In this document: piece after piece, positions 51,585 through 60,809 of the stretch | Layout: every line of letters begins with the position of its first letter | Position numbering within the stretch: the stretch's first letter is position 1 | NCBI RefSeq assembly: GCF_032193765.1 | Contig: NZ_JAVBIJ010000001.1 | Span: forward strand, 3,596,001 to 3,660,000 | Direction of reading: 5' to 3' | Length of the DNA stretch: 64,000 nt | Source of the DNA: Rhodoferax potami | GTDB taxonomy: Bacteria; Pseudomonadota; Gammaproteobacteria; Burkholderiales; Burkholderiaceae_C | The notes under the pieces: generated by a model | What the model saw: only the letters and a program-made list of their open reading frames with translations | Databases searched by the model: none | What the model was told of the DNA's origin: nothing | Translations under genes and position numbers: made by a program

Positions 51585-53773
51585 CAAGAGGCCCTCCCGA
51601 TACGGCCACTTTGCAGTGCTTCCACCACCTGTGCCTTGGGGCCATCTGCGACGATTTTGCCGCTATCGATCACGATCAGCCGGTCCACCAATTCAAGCAG
51701 CGAGGTCCTGTGCGTGACCAGCACCATGGTTTTGCCGGTACAGAACCGCTTCAGGCGACTCTTCAAGGCGTCTTCGCTCTGGTGGTCCATCGCACTGCTG
51801 GGTTCATCGAGAAGCAGCATCGGACTGTCATTGAGAACGGCTCGTGCGATGCCGACCGCTTGCCGCTGCCCGCCTGAGAGGGACTCACCCCGCTCGCCGA
51901 TGGTCATGTCAAAGCCTTTGGGGTGCTTGTTGGCAAACTCTGTGACTCCCGCCACTTCAGCTGCAGCCAGGATGTCTTGGTCGTCTGCGAAAGGCGCGCC
52001 CAGTGCAATGTTTTCTTTCAAAGTACCGTAAAAGAGGCTCACGTCTTGCGACACGAAGCCTGCGGCCCGGCGCAGCTCGGCGGGATCGATCTGCCGCGCG
52101 TCGATGCCATCGATCAAGATCGCGCCCTCAGTCGGTTGCTGCAGACCCAAAATCAGCCTTTGGATCGTGGATTTGCCCGACCCAATGCGCCCAATGAAGG
52201 CCACCTTCTCGCCAGCCTGGATTTTGAACGTAACGTTACTCAATACCGATTGCTGCTGCCCCGGGTAAGTAAAGCTCACATTTTTGAACTCGATGGTGCC
52301 TTGAAAGCTGCCCCGGTGAAGGTACGCGGTGTCTTCACTTCTTTCGGGTTGCTGTTGCATATGCATGTCTACCGACGCCAAGCCGCTTTTTGCGCTGTGG
52401 TACTGCAACAAAAGGCCTGCGACCTGACCAAATGGCGCCATCGCGCGACCCGCTAACATGGACGCAGCAATGATGGCGCCCATGCTGACCTGGTTGGCAA
52501 TCAACAAATACACCCCCACGATGATGCTGGTAACAGACACCAATTGCTGCATGGCCTGTGCAAAGTTCATGGTTCCGTTGGAGAGCAGTTTCAGCTTTGT
52601 GCTGGTTTGCGCCAAGAACACGGTGCTCTGCTCCCACTGTCGCTGAAAGCTGCTTTCCGCCACCATGAATTTGATGGTTTCAATACCCACAAGGCTCTCT
52701 ACCAAGGTCGCGTTTCGCTGGGATGTGGCCCGTTGGGAGGTTTCGACCAGCTCTTGCATCTTGCGCTGGGTTATCAGGGATACGATCAATAACAGCACGA
52801 TGCAGACAAGCGGGGGTATCGCCAGCCAGGGCGAGATCCAGATCAGCGCCAGGAAGAACACCAGCACAAAGGGCAGGTCGACAATCGTCGTGATCGTAGC
52901 TGAGGCCACAAAGTCGCGAACAGACTCAAACGCCCGGAGGTTGGCGGCAAAAGACCCGACCGACGCTGGCCGGTCAGACATCTTCAAGCCAAGCACCCGC
53001 TCCATGATGCGCGCAGACAGTGTTACGTCAATCCGCTTGCCGGCCGTGTCCAATATATAGGCGCGCATCGTCCGCAGCACCGTATCAAACAGCATCATGA
53101 GAATGACACCTACCGTGAGCACCCAGAGCGTTTCTTCCGCACGGTTGGGGACTACGCGGTCATACACCGTCATCGAAAACATCGGCATTGCCAGCGCAAA
53201 CAGGTTGATCAGCAGTGCTGCAATCAAGCTGTCCCGGTATAGGCGCCAATTCTGGAATACGACGCTCCAGAACCAATGTTTGGATTTGAGCTCACCGGTG
53301 GCGGGGGTTCGTGGATCAAACTTGAATACCGGGCGGACAAAGAACACCACGCCCGAAAACAAAGCCTCCAAATCCTTGCGACTGATCACGTCACCCGATT
53401 CTCCGCTTTCTGGAAAACGCACGCGCGCTTGATCGGTTTCCATCCATTCTAGGAACACGCAGGCCTGTTTGTTTTGCAAAAGCAAAATGACCGGCAAGAG
53501 TCCGGGGCGCAAATCGTCCAGTTTGCGTCGCGCCAAGCGGGCAGTCAGCCCTGCCCGGGCTGCAGCGCGGGGAAACAGCGCCGGGGTGACCAAGTTGTTT
53601 TCCAGGGGAAGACCCGCTGACACAGCGGCTTGCGTCGTCGTGATCCCGTAGATCCGCGCCAGAGAAACCAAACTATCCAGCAAAGGATCGACGTGGGTGC
53701 TGTGCTCACTGATGCGCCAGCCACTGTTGGGGGGCGGCGTGATTACGGCGGAGGTGGGCAATTGCACAGTCAT
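51584..53773 (-). CDS. lapB: type I secretion ABC transporter/ATPase (LapB)
   Basis: Inner-membrane exporter (729 aa) for the RTX adhesin. An N-terminal C39-peptidase-like domain (about 25-160) lacks the catalytic Cys, as in LapB and HlyB, and would bind substrate only. Six membrane helices follow (from SLIAALLINLFALAMPMFSM), with VYDRVVPN. The nucleotide-binding domain (about 500-715) has Walker A IGRIGSGKSTIQRLI, signature ESLSGGQRQAVGIARA, Walker B MLLLDEPSSAMD and H-loop VTHRTSLLEL. It begins directly after the small upstream gene (TGAATG) and overlaps lapC. Confidence 0.95.
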   Translation of the reverse strand: MTVQLPTSAVITPPPNSGWRISEHSTHVDPLLDSLVSLARIYGITTTQAAVSAGLPLENNLVTPALFPRAAARAGLTARLARRKLDDLRPGLLPVILLLQNKQACVFLEWMETDQARVRFPESGESGDVISRKDLEALFSGVVFFVRPVFKFDPRTPATGELKSKHWFWSVVFQNWRLYRDSLIAALLINLFALAMPMFSMTVYDRVVPNRAEETLWVLTVGVILMMLFDTVLRTMRAYILDTAGKRIDVTLSARIMERVLGLKMSDRPASVGSFAANLRAFESVRDFVASATITTIVDLPFVLVFFLALIWISPWLAIPPLVCIVLLLIVSLITQRKMQELVETSQRATSQRNATLVESLVGIETIKFMVAESSFQRQWEQSTVFLAQTSTKLKLLSNGTMNFAQAMQQLVSVTSIIVGVYLLIANQVSMGAIIAASMLAGRAMAPFGQVAGLLLQYHSAKSGLASVDMHMQQQPERSEDTAYLHRGSFQGTIEFKNVSFTYPGQQQSVLSNVTFKIQAGEKVAFIGRIGSGKSTIQRLILGLQQPTEGAILIDGIDARQIDPAELRRAAGFVSQDVSLFYGTLKENIALGAPFADDQDILAAAEVAGVTEFANKHPKGFDMTIGERGESLSGGQRQAVGIARAVLNDSPMLLLDEPSSAMDHQSEDALKSRLKRFCTGKTMVLVTHRTSLLELVDRLIVIDSGKIVADGPKAQVVEALQSGRIGRAS

Positions 53774-54154
53774 TCAAATAATACGTTGGTCATCGTCCAA
53801 TAGATTCAAAGCGCCTTGCATTCGATTGCGCAGGCCCTTGCGACGGGTGATTTTCTGCTGTGCGGCGACGGGGAGATCGGTGTGCCGGATGATGTTTTTC
53901 ACAATCAGGGTGTCGATCAGGTCTTCCAGAACCCGCACAAACTCTGCGTCCGCCTCGCTGAAGCTGGACACGTTCCCGCTACCTTTCAGGAACGCCTGAA
54001 TCGCCGGGTGGTCATCCGGAAGCAGTTCGCCGCCGGGTCTTTCCGTACGAGCGAGCGAGGCAATCGAGCCATCTTCATTTCTCAGCACGTGAAACATAAC
54101 AGGCACATCCTCAAGGTAACGGGTGGGCTGGAGCGTGCGCCCGAGCGCGTTCAT
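53774..54154 (-). CDS. small conserved protein, first gene of the lapB-lapC operon
   Basis: 126-aa protein without signal peptide or membrane helix. Features: FHVLRNEDGSIASLARTE at the start, acidic LLPDDHPAIQAFLKG, and a helical DAEFVRVLEDLIDTLIVKNI followed by HTDLPVAAQQKITRRKGLR. It resembles a small family often named 'tryptophan synthase subunit beta-like', a name that reflects no known activity. Its stop codon abuts the lapB ATG, so the two are tightly coupled. A role in adhesin export or its control is possible by position only. Confidence 0.75.
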   Translation of the reverse strand: MNALGRTLQPTRYLEDVPVMFHVLRNEDGSIASLARTERPGGELLPDDHPAIQAFLKGSGNVSSFSEADAEFVRVLEDLIDTLIVKNIIRHTDLPVAAQQKITRRKGLRNRMQGALNLLDDDQRII

Positions 54155-54240
54155 ACTAGCACTGCAACTTCAAATTCCGAAGGCAAAAAAGCCCTGGTTT
54201 TTACGAATATTTGCTGAGGCGATTGCAGTGCGGCGGGCTT

Positions 54241-55362
54241 TCACCTCGCCAGTGCAGAGGCCTGCTCAATCACGCCCCCGCCCAAACAAACCTCGCCTTG
54301 GTACAGCACCGCGGATTGTCCAGGCGTCACGGCCCACTGCGCTTGTGGAAACTGCAATGCGAACGTGGCCGGCCCATCGGCATGGAATGTGCAGGGTGCA
54401 TCGGCTTGGCGGTAGCGTGTCTTCGCCCCTGCAGATTGCGGGGCCGGCGGAGTGCCTGCAACCCAACTTGCATTCAGCGCTGACAAGTTTTCTGACAACA
54501 ACCAAGGGTGGTCATGGCCCTGAACGACCCACAAGGTGTTGTTGTCCAAATCCTTGCGCGCGACAAACCAAGGGTTGTGGTCGCCGCCGCCGCGCTGCGC
54601 ACCTTTGGCCTTGATGCCACCAATGCCCAAGCCCTGGCGCTGGCCCAGGGTGTAGAACGACAGGCCGACATGCTCACCGATGGTGTGGCCTTTGGGGTTT
54701 TTGATCGGCCCGGGCTCTTTGGAGATGTAGCGATTCAAGAAGTCGCGGAAAGGGCGCTCCCCGATGAAGCAAATGCCCGTAGAGTCTTTCTTCTTGGCAT
54801 TGGGCAGCCCGATGTCGTTTGCGATCCGGCGCACTTCGGTTTTATGAAGCTCACCCACTGGAAACAGCGTTTTGGACAACTGCGCCTGATTCAGCCGGTG
54901 CAAAAAGTAGCTCTGGTCCTTGGCGGGGTCCAAGCCTTTGAGTAACTCATGTTGGCCGCTGTCCTCATTGAGGCGCACCCGGGCGTAGTGACCTGTCGCA
55001 ATTTTTTCGGCACCCAAGCGCATGGCGTGGTCTAAAAACGCCTTGAACTTGATCTCTGCGTTACACAGAATGTCCGGGTTGGGGGTGCGCCCGGCCTGGT
55101 ACTCCTGCAAGAACTCTGCGAACACTCTGTCACGGTATTCGGCTGCAAAGTTGACGTGTTCGATTTCAATGCCTAGCACATCGGCCACGGCTGCGGCATC
55201 CACGAAGTCGATGTTGGAGGAGCAATATTCGCTGTCGTCATCGTCCTCCCAGTTTTTCATGAAGATGCCGACGACCTCATGGCCTTGCTGCTTTAACAGG
55301 TGGGCCGTGACCGCAGAGTCGACGCCGCCGCTCAGTCCCACCACAATTCGTTGCTTGCTCAT
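54241..55362 (-). CDS. mnmA: tRNA-specific 2-thiouridylase
   Basis: Adds sulfur to U34 of Lys, Glu and Gln tRNAs (373 aa, cytosolic). The PP-loop is [17 protein letters not shown] at the N-terminus. Catalytic cysteines are in [12 protein letters not shown] and [12 protein letters not shown]. The conserved ATGHYAR and [20 protein letters not shown] segments are present, followed by the C-terminal beta-barrel. A NUDIX gene lies 101 bp upstream on the same strand, the same neighbour as in E. coli. Confidence 0.96.
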   Translation of the reverse strand: MSKQRIVVGLSGGVDSAVTAHLLKQQGHEVVGIFMKNWEDDDDSEYCSSNIDFVDAAAVADVLGIEIEHVNFAAEYRDRVFAEFLQEYQAGRTPNPDILCNAEIKFKAFLDHAMRLGAEKIATGHYARVRLNEDSGQHELLKGLDPAKDQSYFLHRLNQAQLSKTLFPVGELHKTEVRRIANDIGLPNAKKKDSTGICFIGERPFRDFLNRYISKEPGPIKNPKGHTIGEHVGLSFYTLGQRQGLGIGGIKAKGAQRGGGDHNPWFVARKDLDNNTLWVVQGHDHPWLLSENLSALNASWVAGTPPAPQSAGAKTRYRQADAPCTFHADGPATFALQFPQAQWAVTPGQSAVLYQGEVCLGGGVIEQASALAR

Positions 55363-55439
55363 GGCTGCATTTTAGTCGGCAGACCCGTATAGGGTGTTCA
55401 GGATAAAAAAGGCCACTAGCGCAGATTTAGTATGCGGAT

Positions 55440-55470
55440 GTAGCTATGATTTTTGTAGCGACTCTATTGT
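55440..55470. repeat. partial dispersed repeat, copy E (end of NUDIX gene)
   Basis: GTAGCTATGATTTTTGTAGC resembles the first half of the palindromic repeat. It overlaps the last codons of the NUDIX gene. Degraded, so low confidence. Confidence 0.35.
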
Positions 55471-55955
55471 GTGCAGCCTTGCAGGCTGGGGGCGCTGTAC
55501 ACCAAGGACAAAGGGAACCGTTGGCCGCGCAGGTAGTCTTCCATGCACTGCAGGACCAGGGGACTGCGATGCCGTTCTTGGCTGGCGCGAACCTCTTCGG
55601 GCGTGAGCCATAAGGTTCTGACGATGCCGGCATCCAAGGTGCGCCCGTCAATGGCTGGACCGACCGTTCCGCAAAAAGCAAACCGCACGTAGGTGATGTC
55701 TTCGGTACCGCTTGCGCTGGATCTCACAAACCGCGAGAGGTACACGCCCACCAAGGCGGTGGGCTCCAAGAGGTGGGCGGTTTCTTCCAGCGTCTCACGC
55801 ACGCAGCCTTGCGCGGGCGATTCCCCCGGGTCCAGATGGCCGGCCGGATTGTTGAGCCGCAGGCCCTCTGGGGTGTGCTCCTCGACCAACAAGAAGCGCC
55901 CGTCGCGTTCAATTACCGCGGCCACCGTCACACTGGGTTTCCATCGTTCAGTCAT
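55464..55955 (-). CDS. nudJ: NUDIX hydrolase (NudJ-like)
   Basis: Cytosolic pyrophosphohydrolase of 163 aa. The Nudix box is complete: GHLDPGES-x7-RETLEETAHLL (GX5EX7REUXEEXGU with H replacing the usual last Gly). It opens with KPSVTVAAVIERDGRFLLVEE and ends with a helical region. E. coli NudJ, encoded next to mnmA, hydrolyses thiamine and nucleotide diphosphates; the same neighbourhood supports this identity, but substrate is not shown by sequence. Confidence 0.88.
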   Translation of the reverse strand: MTERWKPSVTVAAVIERDGRFLLVEEHTPEGLRLNNPAGHLDPGESPAQGCVRETLEETAHLLEPTALVGVYLSRFVRSSASGTEDITYVRFAFCGTVGPAIDGRTLDAGIVRTLWLTPEEVRASQERHRSPLVLQCMEDYLRGQRFPLSLVYSAPSLQGCTQ

Positions 55956-56078
55956 GGCAGATTATGTGCATTTAGCGCAAAAGTCTTTGGCAAAACTCGC
56001 AACTTTAGCCCTATGGAATGCAGGGAAACTCATGTAAGCTTGCTGACAGCTTGAATCCAACCTTTATAGGAGAGCCGC

Positions 56079-57206
56079 ATGCAGATAGGCGTACCCGCTG
56101 AAACACTAGCGGGCGAGACCCGAGTTGCCGTGACCCCGGAAACAGTCAAAAAGCTGAAATCCCAAGGGCACACGGTTCGTATCCAAAGCGGTGCCGGTGT
56201 AGCGGCCAGTGTGACGGACGAGGCCTATGTGGCTGCAGGCGCCGACATCACCGATGCGGCGGGTGCGCTCAGCTGCGACCTCGTTCTCAAGGTTCGCACC
56301 CCTACGGAGGCAGAGGCCGCGTCGATGACGCCTGGTTCCACCTTGGTGGGAATGCTCAACCCGTTTGATAAGGAGGGCCTACAGCGCTTGGCAGCCGCCA
56401 AGCTCAATGCCTATGCCCTCGAGGCCGCACCCCGCACCACCCGCGCACAAAGCATGGATGTGCTCTCCAGCCAGGCCAACATCGCCGGCTACAAAGCCGT
56501 GATGATGGCGGCCGACAAATACCAGCGCTTCTTCCCGATGCTCATGACAGCTGCCGGTACGGTGAAGGCTGCTCGCGTGGTGATCTTGGGGGTCGGCGTG
56601 GCCGGTTTGCAGGCGATTGCCACCGCCAAGCGCCTCGGGGCGGTGATCGAGGCCTCTGATGTGCGCCCCAGCGTCAAAGAACAAGTCGAGTCCTTGGGGG
56701 GCAAGTTCATCGACGTTCCTTACGAGACGGATGAAGAAAAAGAAGCCGCTGTAGGCGTGGGCGGTTACGCCAAACCCATGCCCCAGAGCTGGCTGGACCG
56801 CCAGAAAGCTGAAGTTGCCAAGCGCGTGGCGCAGGCTGATGTGGTGATCAGCACCGCGCTGATTCCCGGTCGCGCAGCCCCCACCCTGATCACCGAAGAC
56901 ATGGTCAAGTCCATGAAGCCCGGTTCGGTGATTGTGGACATTGCTGCGGGCAAAGGTCCGAACGGCGGAGGCAATTGCCCGCTGTCCGAGGCTGACAAGA
57001 CCGTGGTCAAACATGGCGTCACCCTGATCGGCGAAACCAACCTGCCAGCACTGGTGGCGGCAGATGCTTCGTCCCTCTATGCGCGCAACGTGTTGGATTT
57101 CTTGAAGTTGATCCTCAACAAAGAAGGCGCTTTGCATATCGACCTCGAAGACGACATCGTGGCAGCCTGCCTGGTGACCCAAGGCGGCGAAGTGCGCCGC
57201 AAGTAA
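56079..57206 (+). CDS. pntAA: NAD(P) transhydrogenase subunit alpha, part 1 (NAD-binding)
   Basis: Peripheral NAD(H)-binding domain I of proton-translocating transhydrogenase (375 aa), coupling hydride transfer between NADH and NADP to proton movement. MQIGVPAETLAGETRVAVTP, SAGAGVAASVTDE-like repeat SGAGVAASVTDEAYVAAGAD, the RTTRAQSMDVLSSQANIAGYKAV motif, ILGVGVAGLQAIATAKRLGA (dinucleotide fold) and TVIVDIAAGKGPNGGGNCP are seen (strings shortened). It ends without the membrane helices, which are encoded separately, so this is the three-subunit form. A GGAGAG Shine-Dalgarno precedes the ATG. Confidence 0.95.
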   Translation: MQIGVPAETLAGETRVAVTPETVKKLKSQGHTVRIQSGAGVAASVTDEAYVAAGADITDAAGALSCDLVLKVRTPTEAEAASMTPGSTLVGMLNPFDKEGLQRLAAAKLNAYALEAAPRTTRAQSMDVLSSQANIAGYKAVMMAADKYQRFFPMLMTAAGTVKAARVVILGVGVAGLQAIATAKRLGAVIEASDVRPSVKEQVESLGGKFIDVPYETDEEKEAAVGVGGYAKPMPQSWLDRQKAEVAKRVAQADVVISTALIPGRAAPTLITEDMVKSMKPGSVIVDIAAGKGPNGGGNCPLSEADKTVVKHGVTLIGETNLPALVAADASSLYARNVLDFLKLILNKEGALHIDLEDDIVAACLVTQGGEVRRK

Positions 57207-57271
57207 GCGCCACTCCACAGGCTCGTGTTTACGCATATTCCCGAATCCACCCTCACTTAAGGAGCGACACC

Positions 57272-57592
57272 ATGGAAATGGTTTCCCCCACCATACTGAA
57301 CCTGATCATCTTTGTGCTGGCCATCTACGTGGGTTACCACGTGGTCTGGACCGTGACGCCCGCACTCCACACCCCCTTGATGGCCGTAACCAACGCCATT
57401 TCCGCCATCGTCATTGTGGGGGCCATGCTGGCCGCTGCACTGACGGAAACAGGCCTGGGTAAAACGATGGGCGTGTTGGCGGTCGCGCTTGCTGCGGTGA
57501 ATGTGTTCGGCGGCTTCATGGTGACGCGCCGCATGTTGGAAATGTTCAAGAAGAAAGAAAAGAAAGCCCCCACCGCAGGAGCCAAAGAATGA
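57272..57592 (+). CDS. pntAB: NAD(P) transhydrogenase subunit alpha, part 2 (membrane)
   Basis: Small membrane subunit (106 aa) with three hydrophobic segments (NLIIFVLAIYVGYHVVW, AIVIVGAMLAAAL, GVLAVALAAVNVFGGFMV). The conserved TPLMAVTNAISAIVIVGA run and TRRMLEMFKKKE end are typical. It overlaps pntB by 4 bp and lies 65 bp after pntAA, so the three form one operon. Confidence 0.94.
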   Translation: MEMVSPTILNLIIFVLAIYVGYHVVWTVTPALHTPLMAVTNAISAIVIVGAMLAAALTETGLGKTMGVLAVALAAVNVFGGFMVTRRMLEMFKKKEKKAPTAGAKE

Positions 57593-59025
57593 GCCTGAAC
57601 CTCGTCACCCTGTTGTATCTTTTTGCCAGCGTCTGCTTTATTCAGGCGCTCAAAGGCCTGTCGCACCCGACCACTTCCATTCGCGGCAATGTGTTTGGCA
57701 TGGTGGGTATGGGCGTGGCCGTCTTCACGACCGGCGCCTTGATCTTCAAACTCGCCGGGCAACTTGGCCAGGACGGCATGACCGGCATGGCCTGGGTGCT
57801 GGGCGCCTTGCTGGTGGGTGGCACCGCTGGCACGCTGATGGCCAAGCGCGTGGAAATGACCAAAATGCCCGAACTCGTGGCCTTCATGCACAGCATGATC
57901 GGCTTGGCCGCGGTGTTCATTGCCGTGGCTGCGGTGGCTGAGCCTTGGGCCTTCAGCATTGCAGCCAAGGGCGAGGCCATCCCCACCGGCAACCGCTTCG
58001 AGTTGTTCTTGGGTGCGGCCATTGGCGCCATCACCTTTAGCGGCTCGGTCATTGCATTCGGCAAGCTCAGCGGCAAATACAAGTTCCGCTTGTTCCAGGG
58101 CGCACCGGTGCAGTTCGCCGGTCAGCACAAGCTCAATCTGGTGTTGGGTCTTGCCACGCTAGGCTTGGGTTTGATGTTTGCCTTCACAGAAAACTGGACC
58201 GCGTTTTTTGTGATGCTGGCGCTCAGTTTCGTGATGGGCGTTCTCATCATCATCCCCATCGGCGGTGCCGACATGCCGGTGGTGGTGTCCATGCTCAATA
58301 GCTATTCCGGCTGGGCGGCAGCGGGCATCGGCTTCAGCTTGAACAACAGCATGCTCATCATTGCCGGCTCTCTGGTCGGATCCAGCGGCGCCATTCTGAG
58401 CTACATCATGTGCAAGGCGATGAACCGCTCGTTCTTCAACGTGATTCTGGGCGGCTTCGGGGGCGACGCGTCTTCTGGCCCGGCGGGTGCCGCGGTACAG
58501 CGCTCCGTCAAAAGCGGCAGTGCGGATGACGCGGCCTTTGTGTTGGGCAATGCCGAGACGGTAGTGATCGTGCCCGGCTACGGCTTGGCTGTAGCCCGCG
58601 CTCAGCACGCCGTCAAAGAACTGGCTGCCAAGCTCACCGAGAAGGGCATTACTGTCAAGTACGCCATTCACCCTGTAGCGGGCCGTATGCCGGGCCACAT
58701 GAACGTGCTGCTGGCGGAAGCTGAAGTGCCCTACGACCAGGTGTTTGAGATGGAAGACATCAACGGCGAATTCGGCCAAGCGGATGTGGCCATCATCCTG
58801 GGCGCCAACGACGTGGTGAATCCCGCTGCCCACATCAAGGGCAGCCCGATCTACGGCATGCCGATTCTGGAGGCCTACAAAGCCAAGACCATCATCGTGA
58901 ACAAGCGCTCCATGGCAGCGGGTTATGCCGGCTTGGACAACGAGTTGTTCTATATGGATAAGACCATGATGGTGTTTGGCGACGCCAAAAAAGTCGTCGA
59001 GGACATGGGTAAAGCCATCGAATAG
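57589..59025 (+). CDS. pntB: NAD(P) transhydrogenase subunit beta
   Basis: Membrane and NADP(H)-binding subunit (478 aa). Several hydrophobic helices cover residues 1-280 (SFVMGVLIIIPIGGADMPVV, SYSGWAAAGIGFSLNNSMLI), followed by the soluble domain III with VIVPGYGLAVARAQHAV, YAIHPVAGRMPGHMNVLLAEA and GANDVVNPAA. The enzyme supplies NADPH at the expense of proton-motive force. Coupled to pntAB by a 4-bp overlap; an imperfect terminator follows. Confidence 0.96.
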   Translation: MSLNLVTLLYLFASVCFIQALKGLSHPTTSIRGNVFGMVGMGVAVFTTGALIFKLAGQLGQDGMTGMAWVLGALLVGGTAGTLMAKRVEMTKMPELVAFMHSMIGLAAVFIAVAAVAEPWAFSIAAKGEAIPTGNRFELFLGAAIGAITFSGSVIAFGKLSGKYKFRLFQGAPVQFAGQHKLNLVLGLATLGLGLMFAFTENWTAFFVMLALSFVMGVLIIIPIGGADMPVVVSMLNSYSGWAAAGIGFSLNNSMLIIAGSLVGSSGAILSYIMCKAMNRSFFNVILGGFGGDASSGPAGAAVQRSVKSGSADDAAFVLGNAETVVIVPGYGLAVARAQHAVKELAAKLTEKGITVKYAIHPVAGRMPGHMNVLLAEAEVPYDQVFEMEDINGEFGQADVAIILGANDVVNPAAHIKGSPIYGMPILEAYKAKTIIVNKRSMAAGYAGLDNELFYMDKTMMVFGDAKKVVEDMGKAIE

Positions 59026-59043
59026 AGGCGCACGCCTAAGTAC

Positions 59044-59075
59044 AGCCCGCCTAAGGTAAACACCGTGGGCGGGCT
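59044..59075 (+). terminator. probable terminator of the pnt operon
   Basis: Stem AGCCCGCC/GGCGGGCT with a 16-nt loop, 18 bp after pntB; only a short T-rich tail, so termination may be partial. Confidence 0.6.
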
Positions 59076-59130
59076 TGTTCGTCTGCATCAAAATAGCAGG
59101 CTGCATAAAAATTGACCGGAGACACAAGAC

Positions 59131-60804
59131 ATGACTGAACGCGTTTGGCTCGGCAGCTACCCACAAGGTGTGCCTGCTGACATCGACCCTGCCAAATACT
59201 CCTCCTTGGTGGCGTTGCTGGAAGAAAGCTTTCGCAAATACGAAAGCCGCGTGGCCTACAACTTCATGGGCAAAGATGTCACTTTCGGTCAGACCGATAG
59301 TTTGAGCCTGGCGTTTGCCGCGTACCTGCAAGGCCTGGGTCTGAGCAAGGGCGACCGCGTCGCCATCATGATGCCCAATGTGCCGCAGTACCCGATTGCG
59401 GTAGCCGCCATTTTGCGGGCCGGTTTTGTGGTGGTGAATGTGAACCCGCTCTACACCGCCCGTGAGTTGGAGCACCAACTCAAGGACTCCGGCTCCAAGG
59501 CCATCGTCATCATTGAGAACTTTGCCCACACTCTAGAAAAGTGCATCGCTGCCACGCCGGTCAAGCACGTGGTCTTGTGCTCCATGGGCGATCGCTTGGG
59601 CCTGCTCAAGGGCACCATGGTGAACTACGTGGTCCGCAACGTCAAAAAGATGGTGCCGTCTTTCAGCCTGCCGGATGCAGTGCGTTTCAACGAGGCCATT
59701 GCCCGTGGCACCAAAGCGCCCTTCAAAAAGCCCGAAATCAAGGCGGATGATGTGGCGGTCCTGCAGTACACCGGCGGTACGACCGGAGTGTCCAAAGGTG
59801 CGGTGCTCTTGCACCGCAACGTCATCGCCAATGCATTGCAGTCAGAGGCCTGGTATGCACCGGCCATGGCCAAGGTGCCCGCTGATCAGCAGCCCACCAC
59901 GGTGTGTGCTTTGCCGCTGTACCACGTGTTCGCCTTTACAGTGGGCATGATGCTGTCGGTCCGTACCGGCGGCAAACTCATTTTGATTCCGAACCCGCGT
60001 GACATTCCGGGGGTACTGAAAGAGCTATCCAAGCACACTATCCACAGCCTGCCTGCGGTGAACACCCTGTTCAATGGATTGGCCAATCACCCCGACTTCA
60101 ACAAGGTGGACTGGAGCCATTTGAAAGTTGCAGTGGGCGGTGGCACCGCAGTGCAGAGTGGTGTGGCCAAGCTGTGGTTTGACAAGACTGGCTGCCCCAT
60201 TTGCGAAGGGTACGGCCTGAGCGAGACCTCGCCCACTGTGAGTTGCAACCCAATTACCTCTACGGAGTTCACCGGCACGATCGGTGTACCTTTGCCCAGC
60301 ACCTACATGAAGCTCTTGGATGATGAGGGTGTAGAGGTCGCGCAAGGGCAGAGTGGAGAGATTGCTATCAAAGGCCCGCAAGTGATGGCGGGTTATTGGC
60401 AGCGGCCGGATGAGACGGCCAAGGTGATGACGTCCGATGGCTACTTTAAAACCGGTGACATCGGGGTGGTCGACGCCCGCGGTTTCTTCAAAATCGTAGA
60501 CCGCAAAAAAGACATGATCCTGGTGAGCGGGTTTAACGTGTTCCCCACCGAGCTTGAAGATGTGGTCACCCAGATCCCCGGTGTGTTGGAGTGTGCCTGT
60601 GTCGGGGTGGCAGACGCCAAAACCGGCGAAGCCGTGAAGTTGGTGATCGTCAAAAAAGACCCTAACCTGAGCGAAGAAGACGTGCGCGCTTTCTGCAAAG
60701 AGAACCTCACCGGCTACAAGCAGCCCAAAGTGGTGGAGTTCCGGACAGATCTCCCCAAAACGCCAGTCGGCAAAATTTTGCGCCGCGAGCTGCGGGATAA
60801 GTAA
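59131..60804 (+). CDS. fadD: long-chain-fatty-acid-CoA ligase
   Basis: AMP-forming acyl-CoA synthetase (557 aa) activating fatty acids for beta-oxidation at the inner membrane. Motifs: the P-loop LQYTGGTTGVSKGAVLLH, LPLYHVFAFTVGMML, GYGLSETSPTVSCNP, the hinge region YFKTGDIGVVDARGFFKIVDRKKDMI (seen in parts), and the C-terminal Lys in KTPVGKILRRELR. The substrate chain length is inferred from similarity to FadD. GGAGA precedes the ATG. The nucleosidase gene starts 5 bp after the stop. Confidence 0.92.
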   Translation: MTERVWLGSYPQGVPADIDPAKYSSLVALLEESFRKYESRVAYNFMGKDVTFGQTDSLSLAFAAYLQGLGLSKGDRVAIMMPNVPQYPIAVAAILRAGFVVVNVNPLYTARELEHQLKDSGSKAIVIIENFAHTLEKCIAATPVKHVVLCSMGDRLGLLKGTMVNYVVRNVKKMVPSFSLPDAVRFNEAIARGTKAPFKKPEIKADDVAVLQYTGGTTGVSKGAVLLHRNVIANALQSEAWYAPAMAKVPADQQPTTVCALPLYHVFAFTVGMMLSVRTGGKLILIPNPRDIPGVLKELSKHTIHSLPAVNTLFNGLANHPDFNKVDWSHLKVAVGGGTAVQSGVAKLWFDKTGCPICEGYGLSETSPTVSCNPITSTEFTGTIGVPLPSTYMKLLDDEGVEVAQGQSGEIAIKGPQVMAGYWQRPDETAKVMTSDGYFKTGDIGVVDARGFFKIVDRKKDMILVSGFNVFPTELEDVVTQIPGVLECACVGVADAKTGEAVKLVIVKKDPNLSEEDVRAFCKENLTGYKQPKVVEFRTDLPKTPVGKILRRELRDK

Positions 60805-60809
60805 GCCCC

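Noticed and set aside
53774..54154. Tryptophan synthase beta subunit fragment
   Set aside because: The name is used for this small family, but no PLP-binding or TrpB motifs are visible; kept as unknown function.
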